Shown here piece by piece: positions 52,776-62,359 of a stretch of 64,000 bases of DNA. The position numbers were made by a program, and so were the translations under genes. The stretch comes from Roseobacter sp. SK209-2-6. Its GTDB lineage: Bacteria > Pseudomonadota > Alphaproteobacteria > Rhodobacterales > Rhodobacteraceae. The notes under the pieces were generated by a model, which ran no database searches, was not told the origin of the DNA, and saw nothing but the letters and a program-made list of their open reading frames with translations. Every line of letters starts with the position of its first letter. The stretch's first letter is position 1. The DNA is taken from positions 248,001 through 312,000 of the forward strand of contig NZ_AAYC01000003.1 of the NCBI RefSeq assembly GCF_000169455.1. Reading direction: 5' to 3'.

Positions 52776-52889
52776 CGCAGATACTCCTGTGGCGCGGGTC
52801 GCCGGTTAAGTATGTTTCTCTCGGTAGCAGGCGACTTGTCCCCAGCCAGGTGGGGCGTATATCATGGCCCCAGCATAAAGGAACCCGCT

Positions 52890-53120
52890 ATGAGCGCCGA
52901 AACCCCGTCAGAGCCTGCCACTACCAATGCAGCTTCGGAAAGCCCCGAGATTGACCCCAGCCTGCCCCCTGCCGCCCAGCGCGCCCTCGCCGAGGCTGCC
53001 GCGCGCCGCAAAGAGGCCCAAACCAAAGCCCCCCCGCCCACGGAATATGGCGGGCGTGACGGGCTGGACCCGGCCCGCTATGGCGATTGGGAGAAAAAGG
53101 GCATTGCCATCGATTTCTGA
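52890..53120 (+). CDS. SDHAF4-like succinate dehydrogenase assembly factor (DUF1674)
   Basis: 76 residues from the ATG at 52890, with AAAGGA eight bases upstream. The N-terminal half is an Ala/Pro-rich disordered stretch (PPAAQRALAEAAARRKEAQ) and the C-terminus GGRDGLDPARYGDWEKKGIA ends in IDF, the DUF1674 hallmark shared with mitochondrial SDHAF4, which binds flavinated SdhA. No sdh genes are in the window. It is convergent with folC. Confidence 0.9.
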   Translation: MSAETPSEPATTNAASESPEIDPSLPPAAQRALAEAAARRKEAQTKAPPPTEYGGRDGLDPARYGDWEKKGIAIDF

Positions 53121-53400
53121 CCGCACTGACTTCTGAGGAGGCCGTCCACTGCACGCCGCCCCTCGGGCTTTACTCCTCGGTCTTTGCTCCCAGGTCTTTG
53201 ATTGTAAGAAACAGCCTGCACCAATGGGTCGACACCTATGCGCTTTCTCAGTGCATTCTTTTGCCACGCCCTTTCTTTGGGCTTTGCGCTCAGGGCTCTT
53301 CCCGTCCGGCGCCGCAACAGCGGCGCCAGGCCCAACCGGATGAGATCTTCAGATCGAAGCTGGGCGGGAGCCCCACCCGAGCTGCTCTTGCACAGGTCGC
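53121..53400. other. Intergenic region with a strong hairpin
   Basis: No real gene seen; an open frame here overlaps folC on the wrong strand. At 53308-53327 GGCGCCGC-AACA-GCGGCGCC is a perfect 8-base stem with a 4-base loop, between the convergent SDHAF4 and folC genes. No T-run follows, so it may be a structured repeat rather than a terminator. Confidence 0.45.
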
Positions 53401-54669
53401 TCAGCCGTTTTCCCGCAGGATGTGACCTGCAAGGTAAAGCGAGCCACAGATCAGCACCCGCGCGTCCGGCTCCTCTGCCAGGATCGCTTTCAGCGCCACC
53501 TGGGTGCTTTCTGCTGTACAGGCCTTGATGCCCACGTCCCGCGCTGCTGCTTCCGTGTCTTCGGCACTCAGCGTGTTTACCTCATCCGGGATGGAGATCG
53601 CAGTGAGGCTCGTCACCTGAGGGGCCAGCGGCGCCATGTAGCCTGTCACATCCTTGGTGTTCAGCATACCACAGATCAAATGAGTCGGGCGTTTGGGCAG
53701 CTTGGAAAGCACATCCCCCAGCGCCAGACCCGCCGCCGCGTTGTGACCACCATCAAGCCAGAGTTCAGCTTCCGTCGCCATCTCGACCAGGGGTCCGGTC
53801 TTCAGACGTTGCATACGGGCCTGCCACTCTGCATTGACCATCGCCGCCTCACAGGCCGCCTCATCCGCACCAAGGTAGCGCAGAGCTGCAAGAGCTGCCC
53901 CGGCATTCTGGATCTGATGCGCGCCCAGCAGCGCAGGAAGAGGCAGATCCAGCAATCCGCGCTCATCCTGGAACACCAGCCGTCCGTGCTCTTCATGCAC
54001 ATGCCATTGCTGCCCATAGGCAATCAACGGCGCGCCCAAACGGGCAGCGGTGGCCTCGATGACCTCCAGTGCCTCATCCGCCTGGGGGCCAACCACTACG
54101 GGCACGCCGCGTTTGATGATACCTGCCTTCTCGGTAGCGATCTTGGCCAGGGTATCCCCCAGGAATTGCTCATGATCGATCGAGATCGGGGTGATCACGC
54201 TGAGTTCAGGAGTGATCACATTGGTGGCGTCCAGGCGCCCCCCCAGGCCCACCTCCAGCAGGGTGTAATCCGCCGGGGTACGGGCAAAGGCCAGAAGTCC
54301 CGCACAGGTAGTGATCTCGAAATAGGTGATGTCGATGCCACCGTTCTTGGCATAGCATTCATCCAGGATCTCGCTCAGGTGTTCCTCGCTGATCAGCTCT
54401 CCAGCCAGACGAATGCGCTCGTGGAAACGGGCCAGATGCGGAGAGGTATAGGCATGAACGGACTTACCCATGCCCTCCAGACCGGCGCGAATCATCGCCT
54501 GTGTGGAGCCTTTGCCATTGGTGCCCGCCAGATGGATCACCGGCGGCAGGTTTTCCTGCGGATTGTCCAGGGCCGCCAGCAAGCGCCAGACCCGATCCAA
54601 GGTCAGATCAATGATCTTTGGGTGCAGCGCCATCATGCGGGCGAGGATTGCATCGGAGCTCTGTGTCAT
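53401..54669 (-). CDS. folC: Bifunctional folylpolyglutamate / dihydrofolate synthase
   Basis: 422 residues. The P-loop is HLAGTNGKGSTQAMI; the Mur-ligase-type centre shows YFEITTCAGLLAFA and LEVGLGGRLDATN, and the C-terminal domain has ELWLDGGHNAAAGLALGDVL. It joins dihydropteroate to Glu and extends folate glutamates. accD lies about 155 bases upstream on the same strand, the usual roseobacter order. Confidence 0.96.
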   Translation of the reverse strand: MTQSSDAILARMMALHPKIIDLTLDRVWRLLAALDNPQENLPPVIHLAGTNGKGSTQAMIRAGLEGMGKSVHAYTSPHLARFHERIRLAGELISEEHLSEILDECYAKNGGIDITYFEITTCAGLLAFARTPADYTLLEVGLGGRLDATNVITPELSVITPISIDHEQFLGDTLAKIATEKAGIIKRGVPVVVGPQADEALEVIEATAARLGAPLIAYGQQWHVHEEHGRLVFQDERGLLDLPLPALLGAHQIQNAGAALAALRYLGADEAACEAAMVNAEWQARMQRLKTGPLVEMATEAELWLDGGHNAAAGLALGDVLSKLPKRPTHLICGMLNTKDVTGYMAPLAPQVTSLTAISIPDEVNTLSAEDTEAAARDVGIKACTAESTQVALKAILAEEPDARVLICGSLYLAGHILRENG

Positions 54670-54824
54670 CAGCCTGGTCCTGTCTGACCCTCCGAACCGG
54701 GTTTGCCGCGGTATTCCTGCGGTAGCCGCGCCCGTCCCGGCGGGGTGGAAGCAAAGCGCCCACCCCGTGTCGGGCGGGATGGGCGCAGCCTGACTGCAAG
54801 CCAGGCAGAGTTTTCTAACTAAAT

Positions 54825-55769
54825 TTACTGTGCTGCTTCTTCGCTGGCAGCGGCATCAACAGGCGCATTCGCGGCTTCTTCGCCTTCTTCCGGTGCAGGC
54901 AGATCACCCACGATCTGTGGCGGAAGCTGCATCATCATGCGAATGATCTTGATAAGCTCGTCACGCATTTCGGTGCGCGAGATCACCCGATCCAACATAC
55001 CGTGATCCAACAGATATTCCGCGCGCTGGAAGCCCTCGGGCAGTTTTTCGCGAATGGTCTGCTCGATCACACGCGGTCCCGCAAAACAGATCAGCGCATT
55101 GGGCTCAGAGATATGCACATCCCCCAGCATTGCATAAGAAGCCGTCACCCCGCCGGTGGTTGGATGAGTCAATACAACGATATAGGGCAGGCCAGCCTCT
55201 TTCAGCATCTGTACCGCCACAGTGGTGCGCGGCATCTGCATCAGGCTGAGGATCCCCTCCTGCATGCGAGCACCACCGGCCGCAGAGAACAGAACCAGCG
55301 GGCGGCCAAGTTTCACCGCTTCTTCAGCGGCGGCAATGATCGCATTGCCCACATACATGCCCATGGAACCGCCCATGAAAGAGAAGTCCTGCGCCGCGGC
55401 AACAATCGGAGTGCGCCCGATTTCGCCTGCGGCCACCAGCATGGCCTCTTTCTCATCGGTTTTCTTCTGCGCCGCCTTCATGCGGTCGGGGTATTTCTTC
55501 TGGTCCTTGAACTTCAGCGGATCCGCGATCGGCTCTGGCACCGCGACCTCATTGAAGACACCGCCATCGAACAGCGCGGTGAACCGGTCCCGCGGTGTGA
55601 TATGCATATGGTGGTCGCAATTGGTACAGACGTTCTGATTGTCGCTCAGCTCGCGGTGAAACAGCATGGTGCCGCATTCATCGCATTTGTGCCAAAGGTT
55701 CTCAGGCACCTCTCGGCGCGAAAAGATAGAGTTGATCCGTGGACGGACGTAGTTGGTGATCCAGTTCAT
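54825..55769 (-). CDS. accD: Acetyl-CoA carboxylase carboxyltransferase beta subunit
   Basis: 314 residues. A four-Cys zinc finger at the N-terminus (CDECGTM and CTNCDHH) is followed by the crotonase-like carboxyltransferase core ([58 protein letters not shown]). The acidic Ala/Glu-rich tail ([16 protein letters not shown]) is longer than in E. coli. With AccA it transfers carboxyl from biotin to acetyl-CoA. Confidence 0.97.
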   Translation of the reverse strand: MNWITNYVRPRINSIFSRREVPENLWHKCDECGTMLFHRELSDNQNVCTNCDHHMHITPRDRFTALFDGGVFNEVAVPEPIADPLKFKDQKKYPDRMKAAQKKTDEKEAMLVAAGEIGRTPIVAAAQDFSFMGGSMGMYVGNAIIAAAEEAVKLGRPLVLFSAAGGARMQEGILSLMQMPRTTVAVQMLKEAGLPYIVVLTHPTTGGVTASYAMLGDVHISEPNALICFAGPRVIEQTIREKLPEGFQRAEYLLDHGMLDRVISRTEMRDELIKIIRMMMQLPPQIVGDLPAPEEGEEAANAPVDAAASEEAAQ

Positions 55770-55860
55770 ATCTTGCCTCTGTCAGGGCCAATCAAGGTCA
55801 GGGCCAATCGGGCCGGGGCCGGTTTGCCCCCCAGATAAGCGCAGTTGCCACGAATTGCAA

Positions 55861-56748
55861 TCAGCGCCTTATAGCCAGCCGTGCCACCAGCCAGGTCACC
55901 AAGAGGAACACCCCATCCACCAGCAGCCAGGATCGCAAATGCTCTGTATCTGACAACGCGTAGGGCGAAAGATAGAGCGCCAAGCCATTCAGGCTGTCCG
56001 GAGAGGCAATAAGCAACAAGGCCACGATGTTATTGGCGAAATGGACTGCAATCGCGGGCCCCAGCGTGCCCGACCGCGCGGTGAGATCCGCCATCAAAAG
56101 GCCGAACACAGTCGCCCAAAGGCAGATCAGCCATGCGTTCTCCCCCGCTTCCGCAGGCATGTAATGCCCCAGACCAAACAACACCGAAGGCAGCAGCAAC
56201 CAAATCAACGGGGATTTAAACCGTGCCGCCAGGGCCTGTTGAAAGTAACCGCGAAAGACAATTTCTTCGGCACCAGTCTGAATCAGCACCCCCAGGAGCG
56301 ACAGCGGCAGTAGCAAGAGCCAGTCACCAAAGGCCAAATTCGGCCTGAGCGGCTCTCCCATATCATAGGGCGGCAATAGGAAAACCACGCCCATCAACAG
56401 GAACATACCCAGGAGAACCCGGCGAAACTGGAACACAAACAGGGGCCAATCGCCCAGAACCGAAACCAGAGAGCGGCGTTGCAGCAACCGGGCTGCCATA
56501 CCCGTGGCCAAGGTCATGAAAGAGAAGCTCATCAGAAGCAGGAACATTGCAACCGGGTTCAGCCCATCCGCCAATTGCCAGGCCCAGGCTCCTGGCACCA
56601 GGCGTACCGCAGAGAGCAGAAAAACCGTGCTCAAGAGCGTGCTCACAACGCCAATCAGCACCAAAGCCAGCACCAGTCGCCAGATCTGTGCCACCTCGCG
56701 CAAAGGCGCGCTGAGGATCTCTTGCGGCTGATAATCTGCTCTGTTCAT
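55861..56748 (-). CDS. CPBP family intramembrane metalloprotease
   Basis: 295 residues from the ATG at 56748 (MNRADYQPQEILSAPLREV). About eight membrane segments. The ABI/CPBP catalytic motifs are EEIVFRGYFQQAL, the His of FGLGHYMPAE and the HFANN motif. Such enzymes cleave or process membrane proteins, or act in bacteriocin immunity. It lies 91 bases beyond accD's start on the same strand. Substrate unknown. Confidence 0.88.
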   Translation of the reverse strand: MNRADYQPQEILSAPLREVAQIWRLVLALVLIGVVSTLLSTVFLLSAVRLVPGAWAWQLADGLNPVAMFLLLMSFSFMTLATGMAARLLQRRSLVSVLGDWPLFVFQFRRVLLGMFLLMGVVFLLPPYDMGEPLRPNLAFGDWLLLLPLSLLGVLIQTGAEEIVFRGYFQQALAARFKSPLIWLLLPSVLFGLGHYMPAEAGENAWLICLWATVFGLLMADLTARSGTLGPAIAVHFANNIVALLLIASPDSLNGLALYLSPYALSDTEHLRSWLLVDGVFLLVTWLVARLAIRR

Positions 56749-57123
56749 GGGTGTTTCTCGTCCTGACAACCAAATCGATCTTTTGGGCACACCCGATCAG
56801 AGCACAACACCACAGACAAGCCAATCCGCAGGGCTTGTGTCTTTTCTGCTGCAAACCTCTTTTGGTGTTGCTTGTGACCTTGCCGCTGCCCCCTAAAACC
56901 GTGTCACCTCTACATCTGGGGAGTAGGGAAGAAACCGGACATCCAACAAGGCCAGTTGCGCCATAAGATTCGCAGCCCCTTTGTCGGTTTACAAGGACAC
57001 AGTCCCAGCGATCTTTTGTGCAGGACAAGCCACCTGCCCTTGCCCCCTCCTTTGGCCAGCGCTAAGCCACTGGCAACAAGACAAATCTAGCCTCCACCAG
57101 AGAGGTAAGGGAGTGTAAGCACA
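56749..57123. other. Intergenic region between the CPBP and lipoprotein genes
   Basis: Divergent genes on either side, so promoters for both are expected. I saw no convincing gene or strong repeat. AAGGGAG at 57107-57113 serves as the ribosome site for the gene at 57124. Confidence 0.4.
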
Positions 57124-58014
57124 GTGGCCAATCGACCTGCCGCCAGAATGACCAAGGTTCTTTTTCCTCCATTGCGATCTTCCCTATTGCGATCCATGCG
57201 GCCTGCGCTTCAGCGCGGCGCATTGACGGTCCCGGTTCTGGCGGCCGGCCTCTTTTTGTCCGGCTGTGCAGATACATCAAATAGCCGCTCCTCATTTGCT
57301 TTTCTATCCAGCTCGGGGCCGCAAAGGGAGGTGCCAACCTCTCGCAATCAGGCACAGTTTGCAGACGGGAAAATCACCCTTGCAGCCCCTTCCGGGCATT
57401 GTTTTGATCCCGAAATCCTACGCCAGGAAGCCGATGGCGGCTTTGCTCTCTTGCCGCGCTGCAGTCTCATGCAGGGCAGCAGCTGGTTCGGCAAGCACCG
57501 CGCGGCAGTCATAACCGCCACGATAGGCGAAGCAAAAGGCGATGCAGCACCCGGATCCGGGGACCTGGCCCATACTGCGGCTGGTGCCAAGCTGCTGCAC
57601 TATGATGACAGCGGATTGCTTCCTTTGGTCCGGTTGCACTGGCCAAGCCATGGGGCAACAGGGTCCAGCTTTGCCCAGGGGGCCAGCCCAGAGCACTGGC
57701 GTGGTGCCTTTGTGCTGGACGGTTCTCTGGTGGTGCTTGCGCTTTATGCTCCAGAAGGCAGCCCAATGCTGGGAGAGGCCGGAGCAGAAGTGCTGCGCGA
57801 AATGACCCGCCGCAGCCTGGAAGCCAGCCTGCAGAGCGCGCCAGAGCCAACTTTGGAAGGTACCCCCTCCCAAGCGGCCCGCCAGATTCAGCAACCCGCG
57901 GCCCTATTGCGCCCCAGGCCCAGGCCCGACGAAGACGCGGTTTCCGCGCATCCGGAAACGAAACCGCGTAAAAAACTCTCACTCGGGCAGCGGATTGCCG
58001 GTTTATTTCAGTGA
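57124..58014 (+). CDS. Uncharacterised lipoprotein
   Basis: 296 residues from the GTG at 57124, which has AAGGGAG ten bases upstream; an ATG at 57148 or 57196 is possible. ALTVPVLAAGLFLSGCADTS gives a lipobox LSGC, so the protein is probably lipidated. The mature part has a Cys pair (GHCFDP and PRCSLMQ), a central globular segment and a Pro/Arg-rich tail. I do not recognise the family. It starts a plus-strand trio with DUF6478 and another unknown gene. Confidence 0.7.
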   Translation: MANRPAARMTKVLFPPLRSSLLRSMRPALQRGALTVPVLAAGLFLSGCADTSNSRSSFAFLSSSGPQREVPTSRNQAQFADGKITLAAPSGHCFDPEILRQEADGGFALLPRCSLMQGSSWFGKHRAAVITATIGEAKGDAAPGSGDLAHTAAGAKLLHYDDSGLLPLVRLHWPSHGATGSSFAQGASPEHWRGAFVLDGSLVVLALYAPEGSPMLGEAGAEVLREMTRRSLEASLQSAPEPTLEGTPSQAARQIQQPAALLRPRPRPDEDAVSAHPETKPRKKLSLGQRIAGLFQ

Positions 58015-58126
58015 CCTAAAGCGGCTAGATTGACCTAGGTTTCAGCCTGTCAGAAAGCGGGCCAACCACAAGTCAATGATCTGGATCCGGGCAGAAGCCC
58101 AGGCAAGAGGATAGCAAAACCCAACG

Positions 58127-58888
58127 ATGGCCGCCTTTTTCGAAAAGCTGAACTATCGCAATGCGCTTCGACGGTGGCGTCGTGCAGCCGCACAAGCGGA
58201 AACAGCTCCTCTGGCAGGTCTGAGAGAGCAGCGCACCCAGGCCAAGGAATTGCGCAGCGCGCTGGATCGCTTGATCCATGTCGCTGATGGTCGACTGGCC
58301 CTGCCGCAGATCGGCTCCTCTTTCTTCCCACGCCCCCATGGCACCGATTGGTCCTGGCGCCCGGAGCTGTGGCGCGGCCCGCTGCCAAGCCCCGGCATCG
58401 CCTCTGCTCCGTCGAAATCCACCTTGGGCGAAGAGATCACCCTATTTCACGATTGCACCACATCAGAGCTGACTCTTCGTCAGTTGCGCAACAGCCGCGA
58501 AGAGGATCTGGCGCCTTTCGGCCTGCGCATGGATGTGTTCAACTTCGATGGCTCATTCTTATCGCTAGTCGTGGATCTGCCGGTGGAAGCCTGCAAGGGT
58601 CTGACCAAGCAGAACCTGATCCGCATCGATACGATCATCGAAACCGAAAAGCCGCTGGAAATCTTCGCTCGTCTGAACGTTCGCCACGGCCCCAACACAG
58701 ATCAACTCGTCCGGGAACTCCCTGCTGGACTACGACAGGCCACAATCGAATATGATATGGCCTACTCAAACCTGAACGAAAAACGAATAGAGAAGATCTG
58801 GCTGGACCTGATCTTTGAAGGCCCCGTTATGAACCAGGTTACCATACGCGATCTGACCTTTGCGCGCCATCGCCGCGCCAATATCTGA
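58127..58888 (+). CDS. DUF6478 family protein
   Basis: 253 residues. The N-terminus is helical and basic (YRNALRRWRRAAAQAE), followed by a soluble mixed domain (PRPHGTDWSWRPELWRGPL; DVFNFDGSFLSLVVDLPVEA; RIDTIIETEKPLEIFARLNV). I recognise the family name, DUF6478, seen in Rhodobacterales; function unknown. No signal or membrane segment is present. It precedes the next gene by 11 bases, so they are co-transcribed. Confidence 0.75.
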   Translation: MAAFFEKLNYRNALRRWRRAAAQAETAPLAGLREQRTQAKELRSALDRLIHVADGRLALPQIGSSFFPRPHGTDWSWRPELWRGPLPSPGIASAPSKSTLGEEITLFHDCTTSELTLRQLRNSREEDLAPFGLRMDVFNFDGSFLSLVVDLPVEACKGLTKQNLIRIDTIIETEKPLEIFARLNVRHGPNTDQLVRELPAGLRQATIEYDMAYSNLNEKRIEKIWLDLIFEGPVMNQVTIRDLTFARHRRANI

Positions 58889-58899
58889 GGAACCCCAAG

Positions 58900-59280
58900 A
58901 TGGCCGATCTTGCTATCAGCAAAACCTGTTTTCGCAATGGCACCTGGGAAGGCATCATTCGCCAGAAGACTGGCGCAGGGGAGCCGCCTGAGATCCAAGT
59001 CCTGTTTCAAGATCAACCCCTGGAGGGCGTTGAAGTCAGCGAGGGCACGGCGGATGATGAGTGGAACCTTAAGATCACCATCCCACAAGAAGCCATCTCA
59101 GATGGGGTGCAGACCTTTGTCATCACAGAGGCTGGCCAACAGGGGCAAAGGCTGGACAGCTTTACCCTGATTGCGGGTGACGCAGGGGTTGATGACATGC
59201 GCGCAGAAATCGATCTTCTGCGCGCTGAGCTGGACATGCTGAAACGCGCGTTTCGCCGCCATTGTGTGGAAACCAGCTAG
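58900..59280 (+). CDS. Uncharacterised protein with C-terminal coiled coil
   Basis: 126 residues. The first 95 residues look like a beta-sheet domain (LFQDQPLEGVEVSEGTADDE; VQTFVITEAG), and the tail DDMRAEIDLLRAELDMLKRA is a clear coiled coil, so it probably oligomerises. No family recognised. It follows the DUF6478 gene by 11 bases, so the two may work together. Confidence 0.7.
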   Translation: MADLAISKTCFRNGTWEGIIRQKTGAGEPPEIQVLFQDQPLEGVEVSEGTADDEWNLKITIPQEAISDGVQTFVITEAGQQGQRLDSFTLIAGDAGVDDMRAEIDLLRAELDMLKRAFRRHCVETS

Positions 59281-59340
59281 TTCCAAAACGGGCTGCCGCA
59301 GCCATTGGCAATGTCAAAGAGTCCCCTGCCTGAAGACACT

Positions 59341-60084
59341 CTAGGACAGCGCAGAAAATGCCTCTGCCACCTGTTTCATTGCCTTGGCATAGGGCATTGG
59401 CCCATAGCTGCAGCGCGCAACGCCTGCCATTGCCGCATCAGAAATCGACAACCCCCGCATCATTGCATTAACCGGCAACGGGCAAGCACCGCAAAAACGC
59501 GCCAGCAGCTCGGTATCCGTTAGGCCCGGCACAAAGAAGCCGCTGGCCCCTGCCTCACCATAGGTCGCAGCACGTTCCAGCGCTTCAGGCAAAAGCGCTT
59601 CATGTTTGGAGCGGTCTTTTTCCTTCAGGAACAGGTCGGTACGCGCATTGATAAAAAAGTCTTCATTGGCTGCGCGAACAGCAGCCACGCGTTTGCCCTG
59701 CGTCGCGACATCATAAAGACCTTCGCCACCAACAATCTGATCCTCAAAGTTCAGACCAATGGCACCGGCCTCAACCAGGCGCTGCACATTCTGCGTCACC
59801 TGTTCCGGTTCCACCGCATAGGCACCTTCAAAATCAACACTCAGCGGCAGTTCACAGCTCTCCGAAATCCGGCGCACGATGGTCAGGAGGAGATCCAGTG
59901 GGAGCTGCTCCCCATCGCCATAGCCCTGTGCTGCCGCCACGGACCAACTGCCCGTTGCGAGCGCCTGCGCCCCGGCCTGCTCCACCGCAAGCGCACTGCC
60001 GGCATCCCAAATATTGTAGAGAACAATGGGATCACCTGGCTGATGCCGCTGCGCAAATGCAAGTGCCCTGGTCTGATAACTCAT
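59341..60084 (-). CDS. Isocitrate lyase / PEP mutase family protein
   Basis: 247 residues. The TIM-barrel family is shown by GSALAVEQAGAQALATGS, the metal/substrate segment SVDFEGAYAVEPEQV and INARTDLFLKEKD. Members include phosphonomutases, methylisocitrate lyases, oxaloacetate decarboxylases and related C-C or P-C lyases. The KKCGH-type Cys loop of isocitrate lyase is absent, so a decarboxylase or phosphonomutase role is likelier. Its start overlaps the ada stop by four bases, so it is coupled to ada. Confidence 0.85.
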   Translation of the reverse strand: MSYQTRALAFAQRHQPGDPIVLYNIWDAGSALAVEQAGAQALATGSWSVAAAQGYGDGEQLPLDLLLTIVRRISESCELPLSVDFEGAYAVEPEQVTQNVQRLVEAGAIGLNFEDQIVGGEGLYDVATQGKRVAAVRAANEDFFINARTDLFLKEKDRSKHEALLPEALERAATYGEAGASGFFVPGLTDTELLARFCGACPLPVNAMMRGLSISDAAMAGVARCSYGPMPYAKAMKQVAEAFSALS

Positions 60085-61145
60085 GCTGAAAGCCTCTGTT
60101 TGTATCCTGTTTCAATCTCTATCAGGCGCTGCTTGCGCCAGAGCCCACCGCCATAGCCAGTCAGGCCACCATCGGCGGCAAGCACCCGGTGGCAGGGGAC
60201 CGCAACGGCAATCTGATTGCTGCCATTGGCCCGCGCAACGGCCCGGGTTGCAGAAGGCCGACCAAGCTCCTGCGCAATCTGCGAATAGCTGCGGGTCTCC
60301 CCTGCGGGGATTTCCAGCAGATAGCGCCAGACCTCCTGCTCAAAGGCTGTACCATGCAGAGCCAGGTCAGTTTTGAAACTGGCCTCCTCCCCGTCAAAAT
60401 AGCGGTGCAGCTCTTCGGCGATTTGCTGGGTTGGCTCCGGGCGACCAAAGCCAATACCACCAGGCTGTGCCTTTTGCAGCCGCTGCATCTCGCGCGGCAG
60501 GGCCTTGCGGTCGGCAAATTCCAAGAGATGCAGCCGGTGCGGACAGGAAATGGCAATCATCGCCCCCAGCGGGGTCTCGATCCAATCGGCCTGCAACAGC
60601 GCATCCTTGCGGAAGGCCCCGGGCGGCAGTCCCACCAGCCGGGCAAAGGCCGCGCGAAAGGCAGAGGGGCTCTCAAACCCCGCATCAATCTGTGCGGCAA
60701 TCACCGGTTCACCGGCTTTGAGCGTGGTAAAGCCATCACGCAACCGCCGCTGTCGCGCCATTTCAAGAAAGGTCATCCCAAAATGGCGTTTGAAGGCGCG
60801 GCGCACGGTTGAGGGGTCAAACCCCATTGCCACCACATCACCTTCGCCCCAGCGATAACTCGGGCGCGCTTCCAATGCATCGAGAAGCGGTTGCACCATC
60901 GGGTCATCCCCGGCCGCTGCTTTCAGTGGTTTGCAGCGCTTGCAGGCCCGAAACCCTGCTTCGATACATTGGCCCGGCGAGGCAAAGAACTGGCAGTTCT
61001 CAAACTTGGGATTGCGCGCCGGGCAGCTGAGGCGACAGAAAATACCGGTAGAGGTCACGCCCACATAGGCGCGCCCTTCATAGGTTTCGTCGCGGGCACA
61101 TAGCGCCGCGTAGAGGGTTTTGGAATCAGGAAGATCGAACATCAT
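60081..61145 (-). CDS. ada: Ada-type DNA methyltransferase and transcriptional activator
   Basis: 354 residues from the ATG at 61145; a second ATG follows directly. The N-terminal Ada domain has the four zinc-binding Cys region (CRLSCPARNPKFENCQF, RACKRCKPL), then an AraC-type HTH (DPSTVRRAFKRHFGMTFLEM), then the C-terminal O6-methylguanine methyltransferase with the acceptor Cys in AVPCHRVLAADGGLTGYGGG. It repairs methyl phosphotriesters and O6-methylguanine and activates its own regulon. The PEP mutase-like gene overlaps its stop. Confidence 0.95.
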   Translation of the reverse strand: MMFDLPDSKTLYAALCARDETYEGRAYVGVTSTGIFCRLSCPARNPKFENCQFFASPGQCIEAGFRACKRCKPLKAAAGDDPMVQPLLDALEARPSYRWGEGDVVAMGFDPSTVRRAFKRHFGMTFLEMARQRRLRDGFTTLKAGEPVIAAQIDAGFESPSAFRAAFARLVGLPPGAFRKDALLQADWIETPLGAMIAISCPHRLHLLEFADRKALPREMQRLQKAQPGGIGFGRPEPTQQIAEELHRYFDGEEASFKTDLALHGTAFEQEVWRYLLEIPAGETRSYSQIAQELGRPSATRAVARANGSNQIAVAVPCHRVLAADGGLTGYGGGLWRKQRLIEIETGYKQRLSA

Positions 61146-61273
61146 GGCCAAAGCTTAGCCAATCAATCCGCCGCCCGTCGCCGGTTTCCGGGCGTTAATC
61201 GCAAATCTTTTTCATCACGCTTGCGTGTGATGCGCCCCGCCAGAGTGGCTGGCGAGGCTAGGTATCCCAGGCG

Positions 61274-62359
61274 CTAGCGCCCGCTCTTGCGATTGCGCTT
61301 CTGGACCGCGCGAATGGTCTTTTGCAGCGCCTTGCTCTTGCCTTTGCGTTCACTCAGCGAGGCCGTGTTGAAGCTTTCTTCTGCTTTCAACTTATTCCAG
61401 CGCTGCAGCCGGGCCTCTTCCACCTCGCCGCTGGCGATAGCCGCTGCAATGGCGCAGCCCGGTTCACCTTCATGGGCGCAGTTGCGGAATTTGCATTGCC
61501 CGGCCAGCTCTTCCAGATCCGCAAACAAATCGGCAATACCGCTTTCGGCCTCGGCCATCTGCAGCTCTCGCATGCCCGGAGTGTCCAGCACAGCGCAGCC
61601 ATTTGGCATGAAATGCATCTGCCGATGGCGGGTGGTGTGTCGGCCGCGCGCGTCGTCTTCACGAATTTCGCCGGTTGCTGCCCGCCCCTCTCCAAAAAGC
61701 GCATTGACCAGGGTGGATTTCCCCACCCCGGAAGAGCCGAGAAACACCAGGGTCTGTCCCGGCTTGCACCAGGGGGCCAGCTGCTCCCTGGCTTCGGGGC
61801 TTTTGGCATTAAGCAAAACCACCGGCACCCGGTCGGAGATGCTGCGCGCCTGCTCCACATAAGGGATCGGGTCGTCACAGAGGTCCGGCTTGGTCAGCAG
61901 GATCACCGGCATCACTTCGGCCTCAAAGGCCAATGCAATGAACCGCTCCAGCCGGGCCAGGTTAAAATCCTGATTGCAGGAGGTGACGATAAAGCTGGTA
62001 TCGGCATTGGCTGCGATCAACTGGATTGAACGGTCATGACCCGGCGCACGGCGTTTGAACAGGCTCTTGCGCTCCAGCACTTCGCTATTGGCAGGCAGGG
62101 CCCGATTGAGGAGCAGCCAATCGCCAACCGTGGCTTCTGGCCCCGGCGGTATCAGCTCGTCTATCTCTTCGCCCTGCACCCGCAAGCCATTGCGGTGGGC
62201 AGAGGTCACCCGAACTGGCGGGGTTTCACGTAAGTCGCGGTCCAGGGTCTGATGGGCAAAGAAGTTTTGCCAGCCAAGCTGTGTCAGCGGGTCAAGCTCT
62301 GCTGCTTTTTCGGTCTGATCTCCCTCGCTCGGGAGGAATTGGGAATAATCCCGTATCAT
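61274..62359 (-). CDS. rsgA: Ribosome small subunit-dependent GTPase A
   Basis: 361 residues from the ATG at 62359. An OB-fold domain comes first (VTSAHRNGLRVQGEEIDELI), then a circularly permuted GTPase: TKPDLCDD (G4), GSSGVGKSTLVNALFG (G1), DTPGMREL (G3) and a zinc knuckle (CKFRNCAHEGEPGCAI). It matures the 30S subunit. It stands alone between ada and ctpA. Confidence 0.95.
   Translation of the reverse strand: MIRDYSQFLPSEGDQTEKAAELDPLTQLGWQNFFAHQTLDRDLRETPPVRVTSAHRNGLRVQGEEIDELIPPGPEATVGDWLLLNRALPANSEVLERKSLFKRRAPGHDRSIQLIAANADTSFIVTSCNQDFNLARLERFIALAFEAEVMPVILLTKPDLCDDPIPYVEQARSISDRVPVVLLNAKSPEAREQLAPWCKPGQTLVFLGSSGVGKSTLVNALFGEGRAATGEIREDDARGRHTTRHRQMHFMPNGCAVLDTPGMRELQMAEAESGIADLFADLEELAGQCKFRNCAHEGEPGCAIAAAIASGEVEEARLQRWNKLKAEESFNTASLSERKGKSKALQKTIRAVQKRNRKSGR

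Noticed and set aside
53238-53528. 96-codon plus-strand frame starting MRFLSAFF
   Set aside because: It enters folC in antisense and has no family match; the sequence is explained by the GC-rich hairpin region.
53422-54687. 421-codon open frame on the plus strand
   Set aside because: Antisense to folC, which has all family motifs.
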